Shown here: positions 17,653-26,592 of the stretch, piece by piece | Position numbering within the stretch: position 1 is the stretch's first letter | Layout: every line of letters starts with the position of its first letter | Assembly (NCBI RefSeq): GCF_023145695.1 | Contig: NZ_JAJHVV010000009.1 | Coordinates: 1 to 64,000, forward strand | DNA from: Vibrio amylolyticus | GTDB taxonomy: Bacteria; Pseudomonadota; Gammaproteobacteria; Enterobacterales; Vibrionaceae | Direction of reading: 5' to 3' | Length of the DNA stretch: 64,000 nt | Notes under the pieces: generated by a model | Database searches by the model: none | The model's input: the letters and a program-made list of their open reading frames with translations, nothing else | What the model was told of the DNA's origin: nothing | Position numbers and translations under genes: made by a program

Positions 17653-18048
17653 AGTGACAAACTTCTTTTTAAAGAACGTCTTCTTGCATTGAGCGCGACT
17701 ATTGAGATTGAGTCTGCTAGAGAAGTGAGAAGTGAGAAGTGAGAAGTGAGAAGTGAGAAGTGAGAAGTGAGAAGTGAGAAGTGAGAAGTGAGAAGTGAGA
17801 AGTGAGAAGTGAGAAGGGCGATTGCGGTTGCGGTTGTAGCGGATGAAGCTCGAACCTTAGCCGATTGCACCATATCCGCGACCCAAGAAATTGCCTATTC
17901 TATTGAAGCAATACAAGGGGAAACCTAAACGGTAGTGGGGGAGCCGTCTTTGATGGTTAATGAAATTAGTAAAAGTGTTGTTTCGGTTTCAGACGGTTCA
18001 CGTAATGCGAATAAGAAAGCTCGCTAGTTAGAGCAAAAGTTGGAATAG
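17653..18048 (+). pseudogene. Remnant of a methyl-accepting chemotaxis protein
   Basis: Only the signalling hairpin tip of a chemoreceptor survives. Before the heptamer repeat, the plus strand reads [15 protein letters not shown], the counterpart of the near-invariant LLALNAAIEAARAGE. After the repeat, in the same frame, it reads [21 protein letters not shown], the counterpart of FAVVADEVRTLA. A TGA inside the repeat, a TAA (17927-17929) and TAG codons at 18025 and 18046 end the frame, and there is no sensor, membrane or HAMP region upstream. It is a decayed fragment, not a working receptor. Confidence 0.8.
17720..17816. repeat. 7-bp tandem repeat (GAGAAGT), 13 full copies plus a partial
   Basis: Perfect head-to-tail copies of GAGAAGT run from 17720 to 17810, then a partial GAGAAG to 17816. 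The array sits at the exact hairpin-tip position of the dead chemoreceptor gene. The unit is not a multiple of three, so copy number would shift any reading frame. An array of identical copies suggests recent slipped-strand expansion, and copy number should vary among strains. Confidence 0.95.
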
Positions 18049-18096
18049 CTAAGGGCTTTGATTTATCAACCTAATGTGTAGTCCATATAGCCAAGG

Positions 18097-18130
18097 AATA
18101 AAAATGGACCTATGAGGGTCCATTTTTATT
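18097..18130. terminator. Bidirectional terminator
   Basis: A 14-bp perfect stem (AATAAAAATGGACC 18097-18110, GGTCCATTTTTATT 18117-18130), with T runs on both strands. It lies between the chemoreceptor remnant and the minus-strand DUF3012 gene and can serve both. Confidence 0.85.
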
Positions 18131-18167
18131 GGTACTTTTCGGTATGTCAGATGATCAAGTGACCGTA

Positions 18168-18323
18168 CTAAAATACACAATGCTTGGCATAGTCACCGGC
18201 TTCATTTGCGGTCCAATCACCTTTAGGTTTTGCATCCATATCTTCACACCAAGCTTCACTACCTACTTCGGTACAAGCCATTAGTTGGGTCGTGAGGAAT
18301 AGTAACAGCGCAATTCGTCTCAT
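18168..18323 (-). CDS. DUF3012 small lipoprotein
   Basis: A 51-residue lipoprotein. The signal peptide MRRIALLLFLTTQLMAC has a lipobox (LMAC, Cys17). The mature part reads TEVGSEAWCEDMDAKPKGDWTANEAGDYAKHCVF, the DUF3012 pattern: GSEAWC, KPKGDWTANEA and a terminal Lys-His-Cys. Both the Cys pair and the length are typical. The ATG at 18323 has AAGGA 7 bases upstream, and a bidirectional terminator follows. The role of the family is unknown. Confidence 0.85.
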   Translation of the reverse strand: MRRIALLLFLTTQLMACTEVGSEAWCEDMDAKPKGDWTANEAGDYAKHCVF

Positions 18324-18473
18324 TTGATGTCCTTTTCGTATTGTCTATAATTTGGCGCTAGATTGTCTACCGCGCCATTTGTTCTATAGGATGCTCGTGA
18401 ACGTGTGACAAGTAAATAGCGGTGAACATCCTATTAAAAATAACCGAGTAGGCTCACTTTTAATTTTATTCCA

Positions 18474-19724
18474 CTACACACTACTTCGAGTTAGAGGTGG
18501 TGCGGCGTTCGAGACTGAGACTTCATATCCATCCAATATACCTTTGCCTTCTGACAGTTCCTTAAGTCTAGCGTTTACGACGCCGTCTGAACTGGTAAAT
18601 GAAACAGAATAACCGTCAATATATTCTTGAACGTAGCCAGTCGAGAGGGACTTGAGCTTTTCTATGTAGATCACCCCTTTATCAAATTCACCTTGGGATA
18701 CCACGGTAAGGTTAGGCGTGAGAAGTTGTATGAATTTATAGGGGTGAGCAACAAATCCGCTTCCCATTACCAGTGCTGCGATAATAGGGGTAGTGATGAC
18801 CGCACTTTGGAACCATTCTGAGAAACGTTTATGATCTTTGACTAAACTCGACATTGAGTCTTTATTGACCCATTCTGTTTTGGCTCGCTTCAAGACTTTA
18901 CCAACTAATGATCGCTGAACCATGTAATCGACCAGTTTCACGATTCGTTCAAACAGCCCACTTATTACACTCACGAGTACTCCCGCTCCTGCAAACGCGT
19001 CGCCCGCAGCTTCTAAGCCAATCTTCGTTACGCCAACAGCAGCATTTTTCAATCCTCCCAATAGACCTGAAGCGGAGTGTCTAGCGAGTGCATTAGCAAT
19101 AATACTTGGATGTCCACCGAGTAGCTCAACCCCTCGACCTGCGTAATACTGAGTGACAAGGTCACGTGATTTGAACGCTGCTTGTTTTACCCCTGAATAG
19201 ATATCTGACGCACTTTGCACATATCCCCAACCTGGAATAAAACTCGAGAAGTTTCCAGCAAACTCCGCGGTTAACCACGTGCCAAATTCAGCAAACCACT
19301 CTGCGCCATATAAAGCATCGCCATAAACCATTTTGACTTTACTGACTAACATTCGAAAGAATTCAGAGATGATCTGCTTTACCTTGGCAATCACTGCGGA
19401 TGTGGCTTCTCCTACAACGGTAACGGCTTTGCCCACCGATTTACCCACTTTAGACTGTTGCAGTTTTGCCATCGCATCAGTTTTGTTTAATAACCCCATT
19501 GAAACGGATTTAAGATCACTGAGCGGTTCTGCGCCAATCACAAAATTGTCAAATAGGTGTCCGTTGGAAAAAGCGGACACCTTATTCATATCGGTGTTGG
19601 CAAGCATATACATAGCGCCCATACGAGCATCAGCCATTTCTAATAACTGCACGTCCATTGCGGTATTTGAAGTTTTTCCAAACAGTGTGTCTTTGATTCT
19701 TCTTTTCAGTATTTTTAGGCGCAT
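18474..19724 (-). CDS. Unrecognised 416-residue protein with Gly/Ala-rich helical regions
   Basis: I recognise no family. The start is basic (MRLKILKRRIKDTLFGK), with no signal peptide. The middle is rich in Gly, Ala, Val and Ser with amphipathic stretches (for example AGNFSSFIPGWGYVQSASDI, and AAGDAFAGAGVLVSVISGLF near 235-255), and a clear membrane-like segment follows (ITTPIIAALVMGSGFV, near 310-330), with a soluble C-terminal domain. Such a mix is seen in membrane-inserting or scaffold proteins and some secreted effectors, but nothing here decides. ATG 19724 has GGGGA 6 bases upstream and is better than TTG 19736. It stands alone on the minus strand, with no immunity-like or secretion gene beside it. 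Confidence 0.7.
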   Translation of the reverse strand: MRLKILKRRIKDTLFGKTSNTAMDVQLLEMADARMGAMYMLANTDMNKVSAFSNGHLFDNFVIGAEPLSDLKSVSMGLLNKTDAMAKLQQSKVGKSVGKAVTVVGEATSAVIAKVKQIISEFFRMLVSKVKMVYGDALYGAEWFAEFGTWLTAEFAGNFSSFIPGWGYVQSASDIYSGVKQAAFKSRDLVTQYYAGRGVELLGGHPSIIANALARHSASGLLGGLKNAAVGVTKIGLEAAGDAFAGAGVLVSVISGLFERIVKLVDYMVQRSLVGKVLKRAKTEWVNKDSMSSLVKDHKRFSEWFQSAVITTPIIAALVMGSGFVAHPYKFIQLLTPNLTVVSQGEFDKGVIYIEKLKSLSTGYVQEYIDGYSVSFTSSDGVVNARLKELSEGKGILDGYEVSVSNAAPPLTRSSV

Positions 19725-20040
19725 CCGTTTCCCCAAAAGGTTTATTGCAAAAATGTTAGAATTGTTACTAACCTTTAGTTTGACCTATTTGCATAGCTTG
19801 TAAATGTATCGTTGTGTATTTTTTCAGTAAATCAATGTGGTACGCAATTTATCCTTTTAAAGTCAATGAATCGTCAAAAACGAAAAGTCGTATTGAAGTA
19901 TTTAGTTAGATGAAAAATCAGGCTTTACTCTTCATCTTTCGCTTCATAGCCCCTTTTGCTAAAATGCCGCCTCATTTTTTAGCTGTATTGATATTCATCG
20001 CGTTATGTTTATCGTGAGCTGCACTTTATAGAGAACTTTC
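19725..20040. other. Divergent intergenic region, 316 bases
   Basis: Separates the unrecognised minus-strand gene from the methyltransferase gene. A TAAAAT -10-like box sits near 19960, upstream of the methyltransferase. I see no operator, repeat or small gene in the rest. Confidence 0.4.
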
Positions 20041-20550
20041 ATGAAAAACTCCCGTGTAACTATTGGATTGACCAACCCGAAAAGCCCATCAAATGTTGGT
20101 GCGGTTATGCGTGCAGCAGGGTGTTACCAAGCTGATGAAGTGCTTTATACTGGGCAACGCTACGAAAAAGCGTATAAATTTCAAACGGATACTAAGAACG
20201 TATCTAGCAAGATTCCATTAAAAGGCGTAGATTCTTTTTTAGAGGGTCTTCCTGATGAAACCCGTATTGTCTGTGTTGATTTTGCTGAGGGAGCAACGCC
20301 GTTACCTGAGTTTAAACACCCAGATAATGCGATTTATATTTTTGGCCCTGAAGATGGTTCCATTTCTCAAGATGTCGCTGACCGAGCTGACTATGTTGTT
20401 TACGTTCCAACTGTCGGCTGCATGAACTTAGCGGCATCAGTAAATGTCTTGCTTTATGATCGCCTTGCTAAATCCTCAACGATCGATACCAGTGAAGCGT
20501 TAATTAAATCTAGCCGTGACAATCGCAATCACCTTATCGTAAAGAAATAG
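20041..20550 (+). CDS. SpoU/TrmH-family RNA methyltransferase
   Basis: A 169-residue SPOUT-class enzyme that would add a methyl group from S-adenosylmethionine to a ribose 2'-OH in tRNA or rRNA. The three family motifs are visible: motif 1, TNPKSPSNVGAVMRAAGCY (with Asn and Arg); motif 2, YIFGPEDGSIS; motif 3, VPTVGCMNLAASVNVLLYD, which forms the knotted cofactor site. There is no extra RNA-binding domain, as in TrmL-sized members, but the sequence is not a clear TrmL, so the target base is open. The ATG follows TAGAGAAC. Confidence 0.88.
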   Translation: MKNSRVTIGLTNPKSPSNVGAVMRAAGCYQADEVLYTGQRYEKAYKFQTDTKNVSSKIPLKGVDSFLEGLPDETRIVCVDFAEGATPLPEFKHPDNAIYIFGPEDGSISQDVADRADYVVYVPTVGCMNLAASVNVLLYDRLAKSSTIDTSEALIKSSRDNRNHLIVKK

Positions 20551-20777
20551 GCGCTTGTAATACTAGTCGATTATTAAAAATAGCGGTTCGCCTGTGCATC
20601 ACAACACTCTGTTAATTACTTAATGGTTGAGTCTTGTTCAAGGCCAAGCTAGTGTGCGTAGAACATTGGTTTTGGAGTTGATAATACAACGGTAACCGTG
20701 TTTTTGGCTTGAATGATTTAATTGAGGAACCACTGCTTAGGAGACTAGTTAATTAAAATGTTTATGAGGTTATTAAT

Positions 20778-21005
20778 TTGAATAGTATGAGTTTGTATGA
20801 GGCGTGTGGCATAGCGATGACTTTCTTTGTATTCGTTGCGGTTTACATTTTCATCCATATGAAATATATCCGTCATCATGAAGCCCATAAGCGATTTTTA
20901 GCTGTGCTCTGGGAGTTAATGAAAAACACCATTCATGGTGATCATCTTCGAACCATGGGGTACAACCATGAAAAAGAGCAGAAAAAAAGCGGTCAAGATA
21001 GTTAA
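20778..21005 (+). CDS. Small single-pass membrane protein
   Basis: A 75-residue protein with one hydrophobic segment (GIAMTFFVFVAVYIFIHM, about 11-28) followed by a His/Lys-rich cytoplasmic-type tail (KYIRHHEAHKRF) and a charged C-terminus. I do not recognise the family. The TTG start at 20778 has GAGG 8 bases ahead; the next ATG (20787) has a poor spacing. It is followed by a strong terminator, which supports a real transcription unit. Confidence 0.6.
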   Translation: MNSMSLYEACGIAMTFFVFVAVYIFIHMKYIRHHEAHKRFLAVLWELMKNTIHGDHLRTMGYNHEKEQKKSGQDS

Positions 21006-21007
21006 CT

Positions 21008-21039
21008 AAAAAACGCCGGATATCTATCTGGCGTTTTTT
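21008..21039 (+). terminator. Rho-independent terminator
   Basis: Ten-base arms AAAAAACGCC (21008-21017) and GGCGTTTTTT (21030-21039), with T run, immediately after the small membrane protein gene. The A run on the other arm lets it also serve the opposite strand. Confidence 0.85.
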
Positions 21040-21071
21040 ATCGATCTATTGCTTTTGCTTAGCTACCTTTA

Positions 21072-21419
21072 TTAGCTATTGCGGCTTTCTCGATACTTAT
21101 ATTGATAGTCCACTTCGACAACGGCACGATATTGAATTTCACCACGTTTTTTAGAAAACTCTTCTACCGTTACCTTCGACCCCGTTACTTTCACGCTTGG
21201 GTATTGAACATTGTTTTCATTAATCGGTAACTCTTTCAGCAACTGATTTGTCGGCATCTCGTTGAACTGGTCCATAAGATCATAGCCTGCGCTGTACGCT
21301 TGCTCTGGCGTAGCATAAGCGCCCGTTTTCAATGACGCTTCAGAGGTTCGTGTATTGACGCCGGCAAAGGTGGTTGAGCTAACCATCATAGCGATTGTAA
21401 ATAGGATTGCATTTTTCAT
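21072..21419 (-). CDS. DUF3316 exported protein
   Basis: A 115-residue periplasmic protein of the DUF3316 family common in vibrios. It has a signal peptide (MKNAILFTIAMMVSSTTFA) and the family features: a Thr-rich entry, the helix GAYATPEQAYSAGYDLMDQF, and paired C-terminal strands ending with QYRAVVEVDYQYKYRE. I chose the ATG at 21419, 7 bases after AGGAG; a second ATG just ahead (21422) is also possible. No function is known for the family. Confidence 0.8.
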   Translation of the reverse strand: MKNAILFTIAMMVSSTTFAGVNTRTSEASLKTGAYATPEQAYSAGYDLMDQFNEMPTNQLLKELPINENNVQYPSVKVTGSKVTVEEFSKKRGEIQYRAVVEVDYQYKYRESRNS

Positions 21420-21759
21420 CATAATTCTCCTGAGATTAATTGCGTCTATGGCAATGACCAATGAGTTGGCAAAATCGATATTACTTGTTGCCTTGTAAGG
21501 AGTCAGTCAAGGGAAGTAAGGTTAATCCTAGTTTTAGTAAGCGGTTTCTTGACATAAATGGGGCTCTTGTTGGTTCCATGTATGAAAAGAGAGAAATGTC
21601 AACATAAGGACAGCAGAGTATGCTCGCGGTATCAGAGTTCAGTAGTGATTGACTCACTGGTGAAATGATATACACGAAATGTATATCTCGATTGACGTAT
21701 ACACACGGATTTATGTACGGACGCTAGGATATCTTAAGAGGATAAGATTGTGACATGGA

Positions 21760-21787
21760 TTGTTATTTTATCTCTTTGAGTTACAAT
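21760..21787 (+). promoter_or_regulatory. thrS promoter
   Basis: TTGTTA (21760-21765) and TACAAT (21782-21787) with a 16-base spacer, about 140 bases ahead of the thrS ATG, leaving room for the structured leader. Confidence 0.55.
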
Positions 21788-21852
21788 GCGCGTTCGTATT
21801 TTTTTAGGTACATTCGTGTTTGTATCGACATAAATAACGAACCCTAATTTAG

Positions 21853-21928
21853 ACATGTTTTGTTAAAGACGAAACATATTACTGAACATGTGTTGCTTGG
21901 TATGCAACACCACTGTAAAGGACAAATA
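21853..21928 (+). promoter_or_regulatory. thrS leader with tRNA-Thr anticodon-arm mimic
   Basis: The 7-bp stem GTGTTGC/GCAACAC (21890-21896, 21904-21910) closes a 7-base loop TTGGTAT. Read as an anticodon loop, the T at position 2 is U33 and positions 3-5 are GGU, a threonine anticodon. It ends 18 bases before the thrS ATG. In E. coli, ThrRS binds such a mimic (with CGU) just upstream of its own ribosome site to repress translation. A second stem, ATGTTT/AAACAT (21855-21860, 21872-21877), could be the upstream domain. Confidence 0.75.
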
Positions 21929-23857
21929 ATGCCTATTATTACTCTTCCTGACGGCAGTCAGCGCCCATTTGACAACCCTGTATCAACTCTAGATGTCGCT
22001 CTATCAATCGGTCCTGGCCTTGCGAAAGCAACGATTGCTGGTCGTGTTGATGGAAATCGTGTTGACGCGTGTGACCTTATTGAAAATGATGCTAGCCTTG
22101 AAATCATCACAGCGAAAGATGAAATCGATGGTTTAGAAATCGTTCGTCACTCTTGCGCTCACCTTCTTGGTCACGCAGTTAAGCAACTTTTCCCAGAAGC
22201 GAAAATGGCGATCGGTCCAACCATCGACAATGGCTTCTACTACGACATCGATTTAGAGCACTCTTTAACGCAAGACGATCTGGATAAGATTGAAAAGCGT
22301 ATGAAAGAGCTTGCGAAAACTAAATATCAAGTTGTTAAAAAGACGGTAAGCTGGCAGGAAGCACGCGATGCGTTTGAAGCACGCGGTGAAAACTACAAGA
22401 TGGAAATCTTGGATGAGAATGTTTCAAAAGACGATCGTCCAGGTCTTTACCACCATGAAGAATATATCGATATGTGTCGTGGCCCTCACGTACCACATAT
22501 GGGTTTCTGTCAGCACTTCACTCTACTTAACGTAGCAGGTGCTTACTGGCGTGGTAACAGCGATAACAAGATGCTTCAACGTATCTACGGTACGGCTTTC
22601 CACGACAAGAAAGCTCTTAAGGCGCACCTAACACGTCTTGAAGAAGCTGCTAAGCGTGACCACCGTAAAATTGGTAAGCACTTAGACCTTTTTCACATGC
22701 AGCAAGAAGCACCGGGTATGGTATTCTGGCATCACAACGGTTGGTCTATTTTTCGTGATCTAGAAGTCTTTATCCGTGAGAAGCTAACAGAATACGATTA
22801 CCAAGAAGTAAAAGGTCCATTAATGATGGATCGTGTTCTTTGGGAACGTTCTGGTCACTGGGACAAATACGCTGAAGCGATGTTCACAACAAGCTCTGAA
22901 AACCGTGAATACGCAATCAAGCCAATGAACTGCCCAGGTCATGTTCAGATCTTCAACCAAGGCCTAAAATCGTACCGTGACTTACCACTACGTATGGCTG
23001 AGTTCGGCTCATGTCACCGTAACGAACCATCAGGCGCTCTACACGGAATCATGCGTGTACGTGGCTTTACTCAAGATGACGCACACGTATTCTGTACTGA
23101 AGAACAAGTACAGCAAGAAGTGAAAGCGTGTATTGAGATGGTTTACGATACTTACACAACGTTTGGTTTTGAAAACATTGTTGTGAAACTGTCTACTCGC
23201 CCTGAACAGCGTGTTGGCTCTGATGAAATGTGGGATCGCGCGGAAGCGGATCTGAAGCTTGCCTTAGAATCTATGGATATCGCTTACGACATCCAAGAAG
23301 GTGAGGGTGCATTCTACGGACCGAAAATTGAGTTCACACTGCATGACTGTTTAGACCGTGCATGGCAATGTGGTACAGTTCAGCTAGATTTTGCTCTACC
23401 TGAGCGTCTAGGTGCAACTTATGTGGGTGAAGATAATGAGCGTCATACGCCAGTTATGATTCACCGTGCAATTTTAGGTTCTCTTGAGCGTTTCATTGGT
23501 ATTCTTATTGAAGAGTACGCTGGCTTTTTCCCAACTTGGTTAGCGCCAGAACAAGCGGTTGTCATGGGTATTACTGACAAACAAGCCGAATATGTGCAAG
23601 AAATTACAAAAAAACTGCAAAAAAGTGGATTTAGAGTAAAAGCGGACTTGAGAAATGAGAAGATAGGCTTTAAAATCCGCGAACATACTTTGAAACGTGT
23701 ACCGTTCATGTTGGTTTGTGGTGACCAGGAAATGGAAGCCGGCGAAATCGCAGTTCGTACTCGTAAAGGCAAGGACTTAGGCAAGTTTAAAGTGGATGAT
23801 TTTATTTCATACATCCAAGCCGAAGTTTCAAGCCGTAAGCTCAATCTGGAGGAATAG
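21929..23857 (+). CDS. thrS: Threonyl-tRNA synthetase
   Basis: Charges tRNA-Thr with threonine. The 642-residue protein matches E. coli ThrRS in length and order: N-terminal TGS domain ([15 protein letters not shown], 1-62), editing domain with [16 protein letters not shown] and the second metal-type site [10 protein letters not shown], class II catalytic core (motif 2 around [16 protein letters not shown], zinc ligands in MNCPGH and later His), and anticodon-binding domain from about 535. ATG 21929 has AAGGA upstream; in-frame TTG 21860 lies inside the leader structure. It is first in the thrS-infC-rpmI-rplT block, with translation probably self-repressed through the leader. Confidence 0.97.
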   Translation: MPIITLPDGSQRPFDNPVSTLDVALSIGPGLAKATIAGRVDGNRVDACDLIENDASLEIITAKDEIDGLEIVRHSCAHLLGHAVKQLFPEAKMAIGPTIDNGFYYDIDLEHSLTQDDLDKIEKRMKELAKTKYQVVKKTVSWQEARDAFEARGENYKMEILDENVSKDDRPGLYHHEEYIDMCRGPHVPHMGFCQHFTLLNVAGAYWRGNSDNKMLQRIYGTAFHDKKALKAHLTRLEEAAKRDHRKIGKHLDLFHMQQEAPGMVFWHHNGWSIFRDLEVFIREKLTEYDYQEVKGPLMMDRVLWERSGHWDKYAEAMFTTSSENREYAIKPMNCPGHVQIFNQGLKSYRDLPLRMAEFGSCHRNEPSGALHGIMRVRGFTQDDAHVFCTEEQVQQEVKACIEMVYDTYTTFGFENIVVKLSTRPEQRVGSDEMWDRAEADLKLALESMDIAYDIQEGEGAFYGPKIEFTLHDCLDRAWQCGTVQLDFALPERLGATYVGEDNERHTPVMIHRAILGSLERFIGILIEEYAGFFPTWLAPEQAVVMGITDKQAEYVQEITKKLQKSGFRVKADLRNEKIGFKIREHTLKRVPFMLVCGDQEMEAGEIAVRTRKGKDLGKFKVDDFISYIQAEVSSRKLNLEE

Positions 23858-23859
23858 CT

Positions 23860-24411
23860 ATTAAAGGCGGAAGACGTGGCCAACAACCGGCCAAGCAAAA
23901 CCAGCACCGTTTAAACGGTGACATTCGTGGCGTTCGTGAAGTTCGTCTAACTGGCGCTGACGGCGAAGCTGTTGGTGTAGTATCAATTGCTGAAGCACTT
24001 GAAGCTGCTAATGAAGCTGGTATGGATCTCGTAGAGATCAGCCCTAACGCCGAGCCGCCTGTCTGTCGAGTGATGGACTACGGTAAGTTCCTCTTCGAGA
24101 AGAGCAAAGCTGCGAAAGAGCAGAAGAAGAAGCAAAAGCAGGTCCAGATTAAGGAAATTAAATTCCGCCCTGGAACTGATATTGGTGACTATCAGGTAAA
24201 ACTACGCAACCTGACTGGTTTCCTAGAAGACGGCAACAAAGTGAAGGTAACAATTCGCTTCCGTGGCCGTGAAATGGCCCACCAAAGCATCGGTGTTGAC
24301 GTTCTTAATCGTTTGAAAGCGGATACTGAAGAATTTGCAGTAGTCGAATCTTTCCCAACGAGAATAGAAGGTCGCCAGATGATTATGGTATTGGCGCCGA
24401 AGAAGAAGTAA
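23860..24411 (+). CDS. infC: Translation initiation factor IF-3, AUU start
   Basis: IF-3 binds the 30S subunit and checks the initiation codon and tRNA. The 183-residue gene begins with the rare codon ATT at 23860, 2 bases after the thrS stop and after the strong site GGAGGAA. Translation from it gives the IF-3 N-terminus ([14 protein letters not shown], then [16 protein letters not shown]), so an ATG-only reading would wrongly start at 24022. The AUU start is the known basis of IF-3 autoregulation in E. coli. The linker [19 protein letters not shown] and the C-domain ([21 protein letters not shown]) are intact. Confidence 0.95.
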   Translation: MKGGRRGQQPAKQNQHRLNGDIRGVREVRLTGADGEAVGVVSIAEALEAANEAGMDLVEISPNAEPPVCRVMDYGKFLFEKSKAAKEQKKKQKQVQIKEIKFRPGTDIGDYQVKLRNLTGFLEDGNKVKVTIRFRGREMAHQSIGVDVLNRLKADTEEFAVVESFPTRIEGRQMIMVLAPKKK

Positions 24412-24437
24412 TTAAAGGCCTTACAAGTAACTAAAAT

Positions 24438-24460
24438 GCATCTGCTGTTTCAGTGGATGT
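24438..24460 (+). promoter_or_regulatory. Stem-loop ahead of rpmI, possible L20 control site
   Basis: GCATCTGCTG (24438-24447) pairs with CAGTGGATGT (24451-24460) through ten base pairs, three of them G-U. In E. coli, ribosomal protein L20 binds structured RNA ahead of rpmI and represses rpmI-rplT. This stem is in the right place, but I cannot show the pseudoknot. Confidence 0.4.
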
Positions 24461-24518
24461 GTTTTGTTCGCCCTAATTACTATGTTATTAACTACTCAAC
24501 AATGCGGAGTTATTCATC

Positions 24519-24713
24519 ATGACTAAGATGAAATCCAACAAAGGTGCTGCTAAGCGTTTCAAGAAAACTGCTGGTGGTATTAAGTTTAAGCACGCTGGTA
24601 AACGTCACATCCTGACTAAGCGTACTACTAAGAACAAGCGTCAACTACGTCCAAATGCAATCCTTCCTAAATGTGAAGTGGCTGCAGTTCTACGTATGTT
24701 GCCATACGCTTAA
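24519..24713 (+). CDS. rpmI: 50S ribosomal protein L35
   Basis: A 64-residue basic protein of the large subunit. It is unmistakable from [38 protein letters not shown] and the ending [16 protein letters not shown]. It sits 41 bases ahead of rplT, and both are normally controlled together by L20. Confidence 0.97.
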   Translation: MTKMKSNKGAAKRFKKTAGGIKFKHAGKRHILTKRTTKNKRQLRPNAILPKCEVAAVLRMLPYA

Positions 24714-24753
24714 TTCTTTTTAGTTTAATTATCGTTTATTTAGGAGAAGCATA

Positions 24754-25107
24754 ATGCCTCGCGTAAAACGTGGTGTACAAGCTCGTGCACGTCATAAGAA
24801 AGTTCTTAAACAAGCTAAAGGTTACTACGGAGCACGTTCACGTGTTTACCGCGTAGCTTTCCAAGCAGTTACAAAAGCTGGTCAATACGCATACCGTGAC
24901 CGTCGCAACAAGAAACGTCAATTCCGTCAACTTTGGATTGCTCGTATCAACGCTGCGTCTCGTCAAAATGGTCTGTCTTACAGCCGTTTCATCAACGGTC
25001 TTAAGAAAGCGTCTATCGAAATCGATCGTAAGATCCTTGCTGATATCGCTGTATTCGACAAAGCTGCATTTGCAGTACTAGTTGGAAAAGCAAAAGCTGC
25101 TCTTTAA
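24754..25107 (+). CDS. rplT: 50S ribosomal protein L20
   Basis: A 117-residue protein needed early in large-subunit assembly, and repressor of its own operon. It begins [25 protein letters not shown] and carries [15 protein letters not shown] and [14 protein letters not shown], as in other L20 proteins. AGGAG precedes the ATG. The operon ends at the terminator 25127-25155. Confidence 0.97.
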   Translation: MPRVKRGVQARARHKKVLKQAKGYYGARSRVYRVAFQAVTKAGQYAYRDRRNKKRQFRQLWIARINAASRQNGLSYSRFINGLKKASIEIDRKILADIAVFDKAAFAVLVGKAKAAL

Positions 25108-25126
25108 TTAGCAGTTTCTGGTTACG

Positions 25127-25155
25127 AAAAAGGAGAGCTTCGGCTCTCCTTTTTT
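25127..25155 (+). terminator. Rho-independent terminator after rplT
   Basis: AAAAAGGAGAGC (25127-25138), a stable TTCG tetraloop, then GCTCTCCTTTTTT (25143-25155). Confidence 0.93.
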
Positions 25156-25214
25156 ATTGTCTCTAATTTGGTGATTAGGCCAATGTTGGGTGATTTCAGT
25201 GGGTGTAAGACGAA

Positions 25215-25907
25215 ATGCGTTTAGATAGATTTGTTTGTAAAAGTACAGAGCTAACCAAGAGCGAAGCGATTGAGTGCATCCATAGCGGAGAAGTTGTCGT
25301 CAATGGTGTTTCCGTATGTGATGAGGCCACGCAGGTACATGAAAATAATGACATTACTTGGAAAGGGAGTCTGCTAAAGCCAAGACCATTTCGGCATATC
25401 CTTATGAATAAACCATCGGGTACGGTCTGTTCTAATGTTGATGAAGTTTATCCATCTTTGTTTAATCACTTAGCTATCGAACGAAAGTCTGAATTACATA
25501 TAGCAGGTAGGCTGGATGCTGATACGACAGGGCTTGTATTGATTACGGATGATGGACGTTGGTCATTCAATATTACTCATCCAGACAAAAAGTGCAGTAA
25601 GGTTTATCGAGTGGGATTATCTCGCGCTCTAAGAGAAGGTGTTGCCGATGAATTCGCCACAGGAATCCAATTGCAAGGCGAACAAAACTTAACGCACCCA
25701 GCAGAGCTAGAAGTCATAACATCTAAAGAGGTGTTGTTAACCATCACAGAAGGTAAGTTCCACCAAGTAAAGCGAATGTTCGCGGCGGTAGGGAACCGAG
25801 TCGTTTCGCTTCACAGAGAAAAAATTGGTGAGGTAACGTTAGATGTAAGATCTGGAGAGTGGCGTTATTTATCTCCTAGTGAAGTGCAATTCTTTACAAC
25901 AGAATAG
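25215..25907 (+). CDS. rsuA: RsuA, 16S rRNA pseudouridine(516) synthase
   Basis: Converts uridine 516 of 16S rRNA to pseudouridine. The 230-residue protein has an N-terminal S4 RNA-binding domain (RLDRFVCKSTELTKSEAIEC, to about 50), then the synthase core: LMNKPSGTVCSN, the catalytic motif AGRLDADTTGLVL (Asp101), and TEGKFHQVKRMFAAVGNRVVSLHRE. Length is within one residue of E. coli RsuA (231). It has its own unit after the rplT terminator. A close paralogue such as RluE/F is less likely, because the S4 domain is present and the length fits. Confidence 0.88.
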   Translation: MRLDRFVCKSTELTKSEAIECIHSGEVVVNGVSVCDEATQVHENNDITWKGSLLKPRPFRHILMNKPSGTVCSNVDEVYPSLFNHLAIERKSELHIAGRLDADTTGLVLITDDGRWSFNITHPDKKCSKVYRVGLSRALREGVADEFATGIQLQGEQNLTHPAELEVITSKEVLLTITEGKFHQVKRMFAAVGNRVVSLHREKIGEVTLDVRSGEWRYLSPSEVQFFTTE

Positions 25908-26000
25908 TTATCATAATAAAAATGATCTTCGATAAAGTTGCTATATTAGAGTAGTATGCCGCCATCGAGTTAACGATAGATAACGACCTTTAAGACCGCT

Positions 26001-26309
26001 ATGACTATACCAATAAAGAATATAACTCAAGAAGAGCAAGAGCCTGAGGTACTGTGTTCAAACTGCGAAGCTTGCTGCTGCCGGTTAGAAGTCGTCATTC
26101 TTACTGATACAGGCGTACCAGAGCATCATATCGCGTATGATCAGTGGGGTGGTGAGACCATGCTTAGACTTGATGATGGCTGGTGCTCAGCAGTCGATCG
26201 TGAGACGTTGATGTGCACGATTTACGAAAACCGCCCTTTGATTTGTCGAGAGTTTGAAATGGGATCGTATGAGTGTCGCGATGAACGAGAAGCTATTTTA
26301 GGAAAATAG
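26001..26309 (+). CDS. YkgJ-family cysteine-cluster protein
   Basis: A 102-residue protein with the zinc/iron-chelating pattern of the YkgJ family: CSNCEACCCRLE near 19-30, then WCSAVDRETLMCTIYENRP and ICREFEMGSYEC. These cysteines probably bind a metal or an iron-sulfur cluster. The biochemical role is unknown. It is a single gene; the start ATG at 26001 is the first in the frame and has only a weak purine stretch upstream. Confidence 0.8.
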   Translation: MTIPIKNITQEEQEPEVLCSNCEACCCRLEVVILTDTGVPEHHIAYDQWGGETMLRLDDGWCSAVDRETLMCTIYENRPLICREFEMGSYECRDEREAILGK

Positions 26310-26440
26310 ATTAATCTCAATCATTAAAATACCCTTTAGGTCTATCCAATTCCCCTTCCTTTTTAAATTTATTTGTTTCAATCAAATCTACTTTTCGACA
26401 TCAGCGTTTACACTTCTTTTGTTAAAAGGAGCAATAGAGC

Positions 26441-26592
26441 ATGTCTGAAGAAACCGAAATCATTGCAACATTGGAAAGCTATGCAAGCGCTTATTGTGAT
26501 AAGGATATAGAGGCGCTAATAGCTATTTTTGATGCTGGGATGGTATATCACGAGTAGGGACAGGGGCCGATGAACCGTGTCTCAGCTATTAA
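26441..26592 (+). pseudogene. Remnant of a SnoaL/NTF2-like protein gene
   Basis: ATG 26441 has an excellent ribosome site (AAAAGGAG) and starts SEETEIIATLESYASAYCDKD, the first helices of a SnoaL/ketosteroid-isomerase fold. A TAG at 26555-26557 stops it after 38 codons. The next frame continues with GTGADEPCLSY, the expected following segment, to TAA 26592. The rest of the roughly 110-residue domain is missing, so the gene has been frameshifted and cut. Confidence 0.65.

Noticed and set aside
17646..17873. A 75-residue minus-strand frame with SHFSLLT repeats
   Set aside because: It is the heptamer array read in reverse; no ribosome site, no non-repeat domain, and the plus strand carries a recognisable chemoreceptor remnant.
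21481..21675. 64-residue minus-strand frame
   Set aside because: No ribosome site, no recognisable fold, and it lies in the promoter side of the DUF3316 and thrS genes.
21890..21910. tRNA-like stem-loop considered as a tRNA gene
   Set aside because: Only an anticodon arm is present; there are no acceptor, D or T arms. It is a leader element of thrS.
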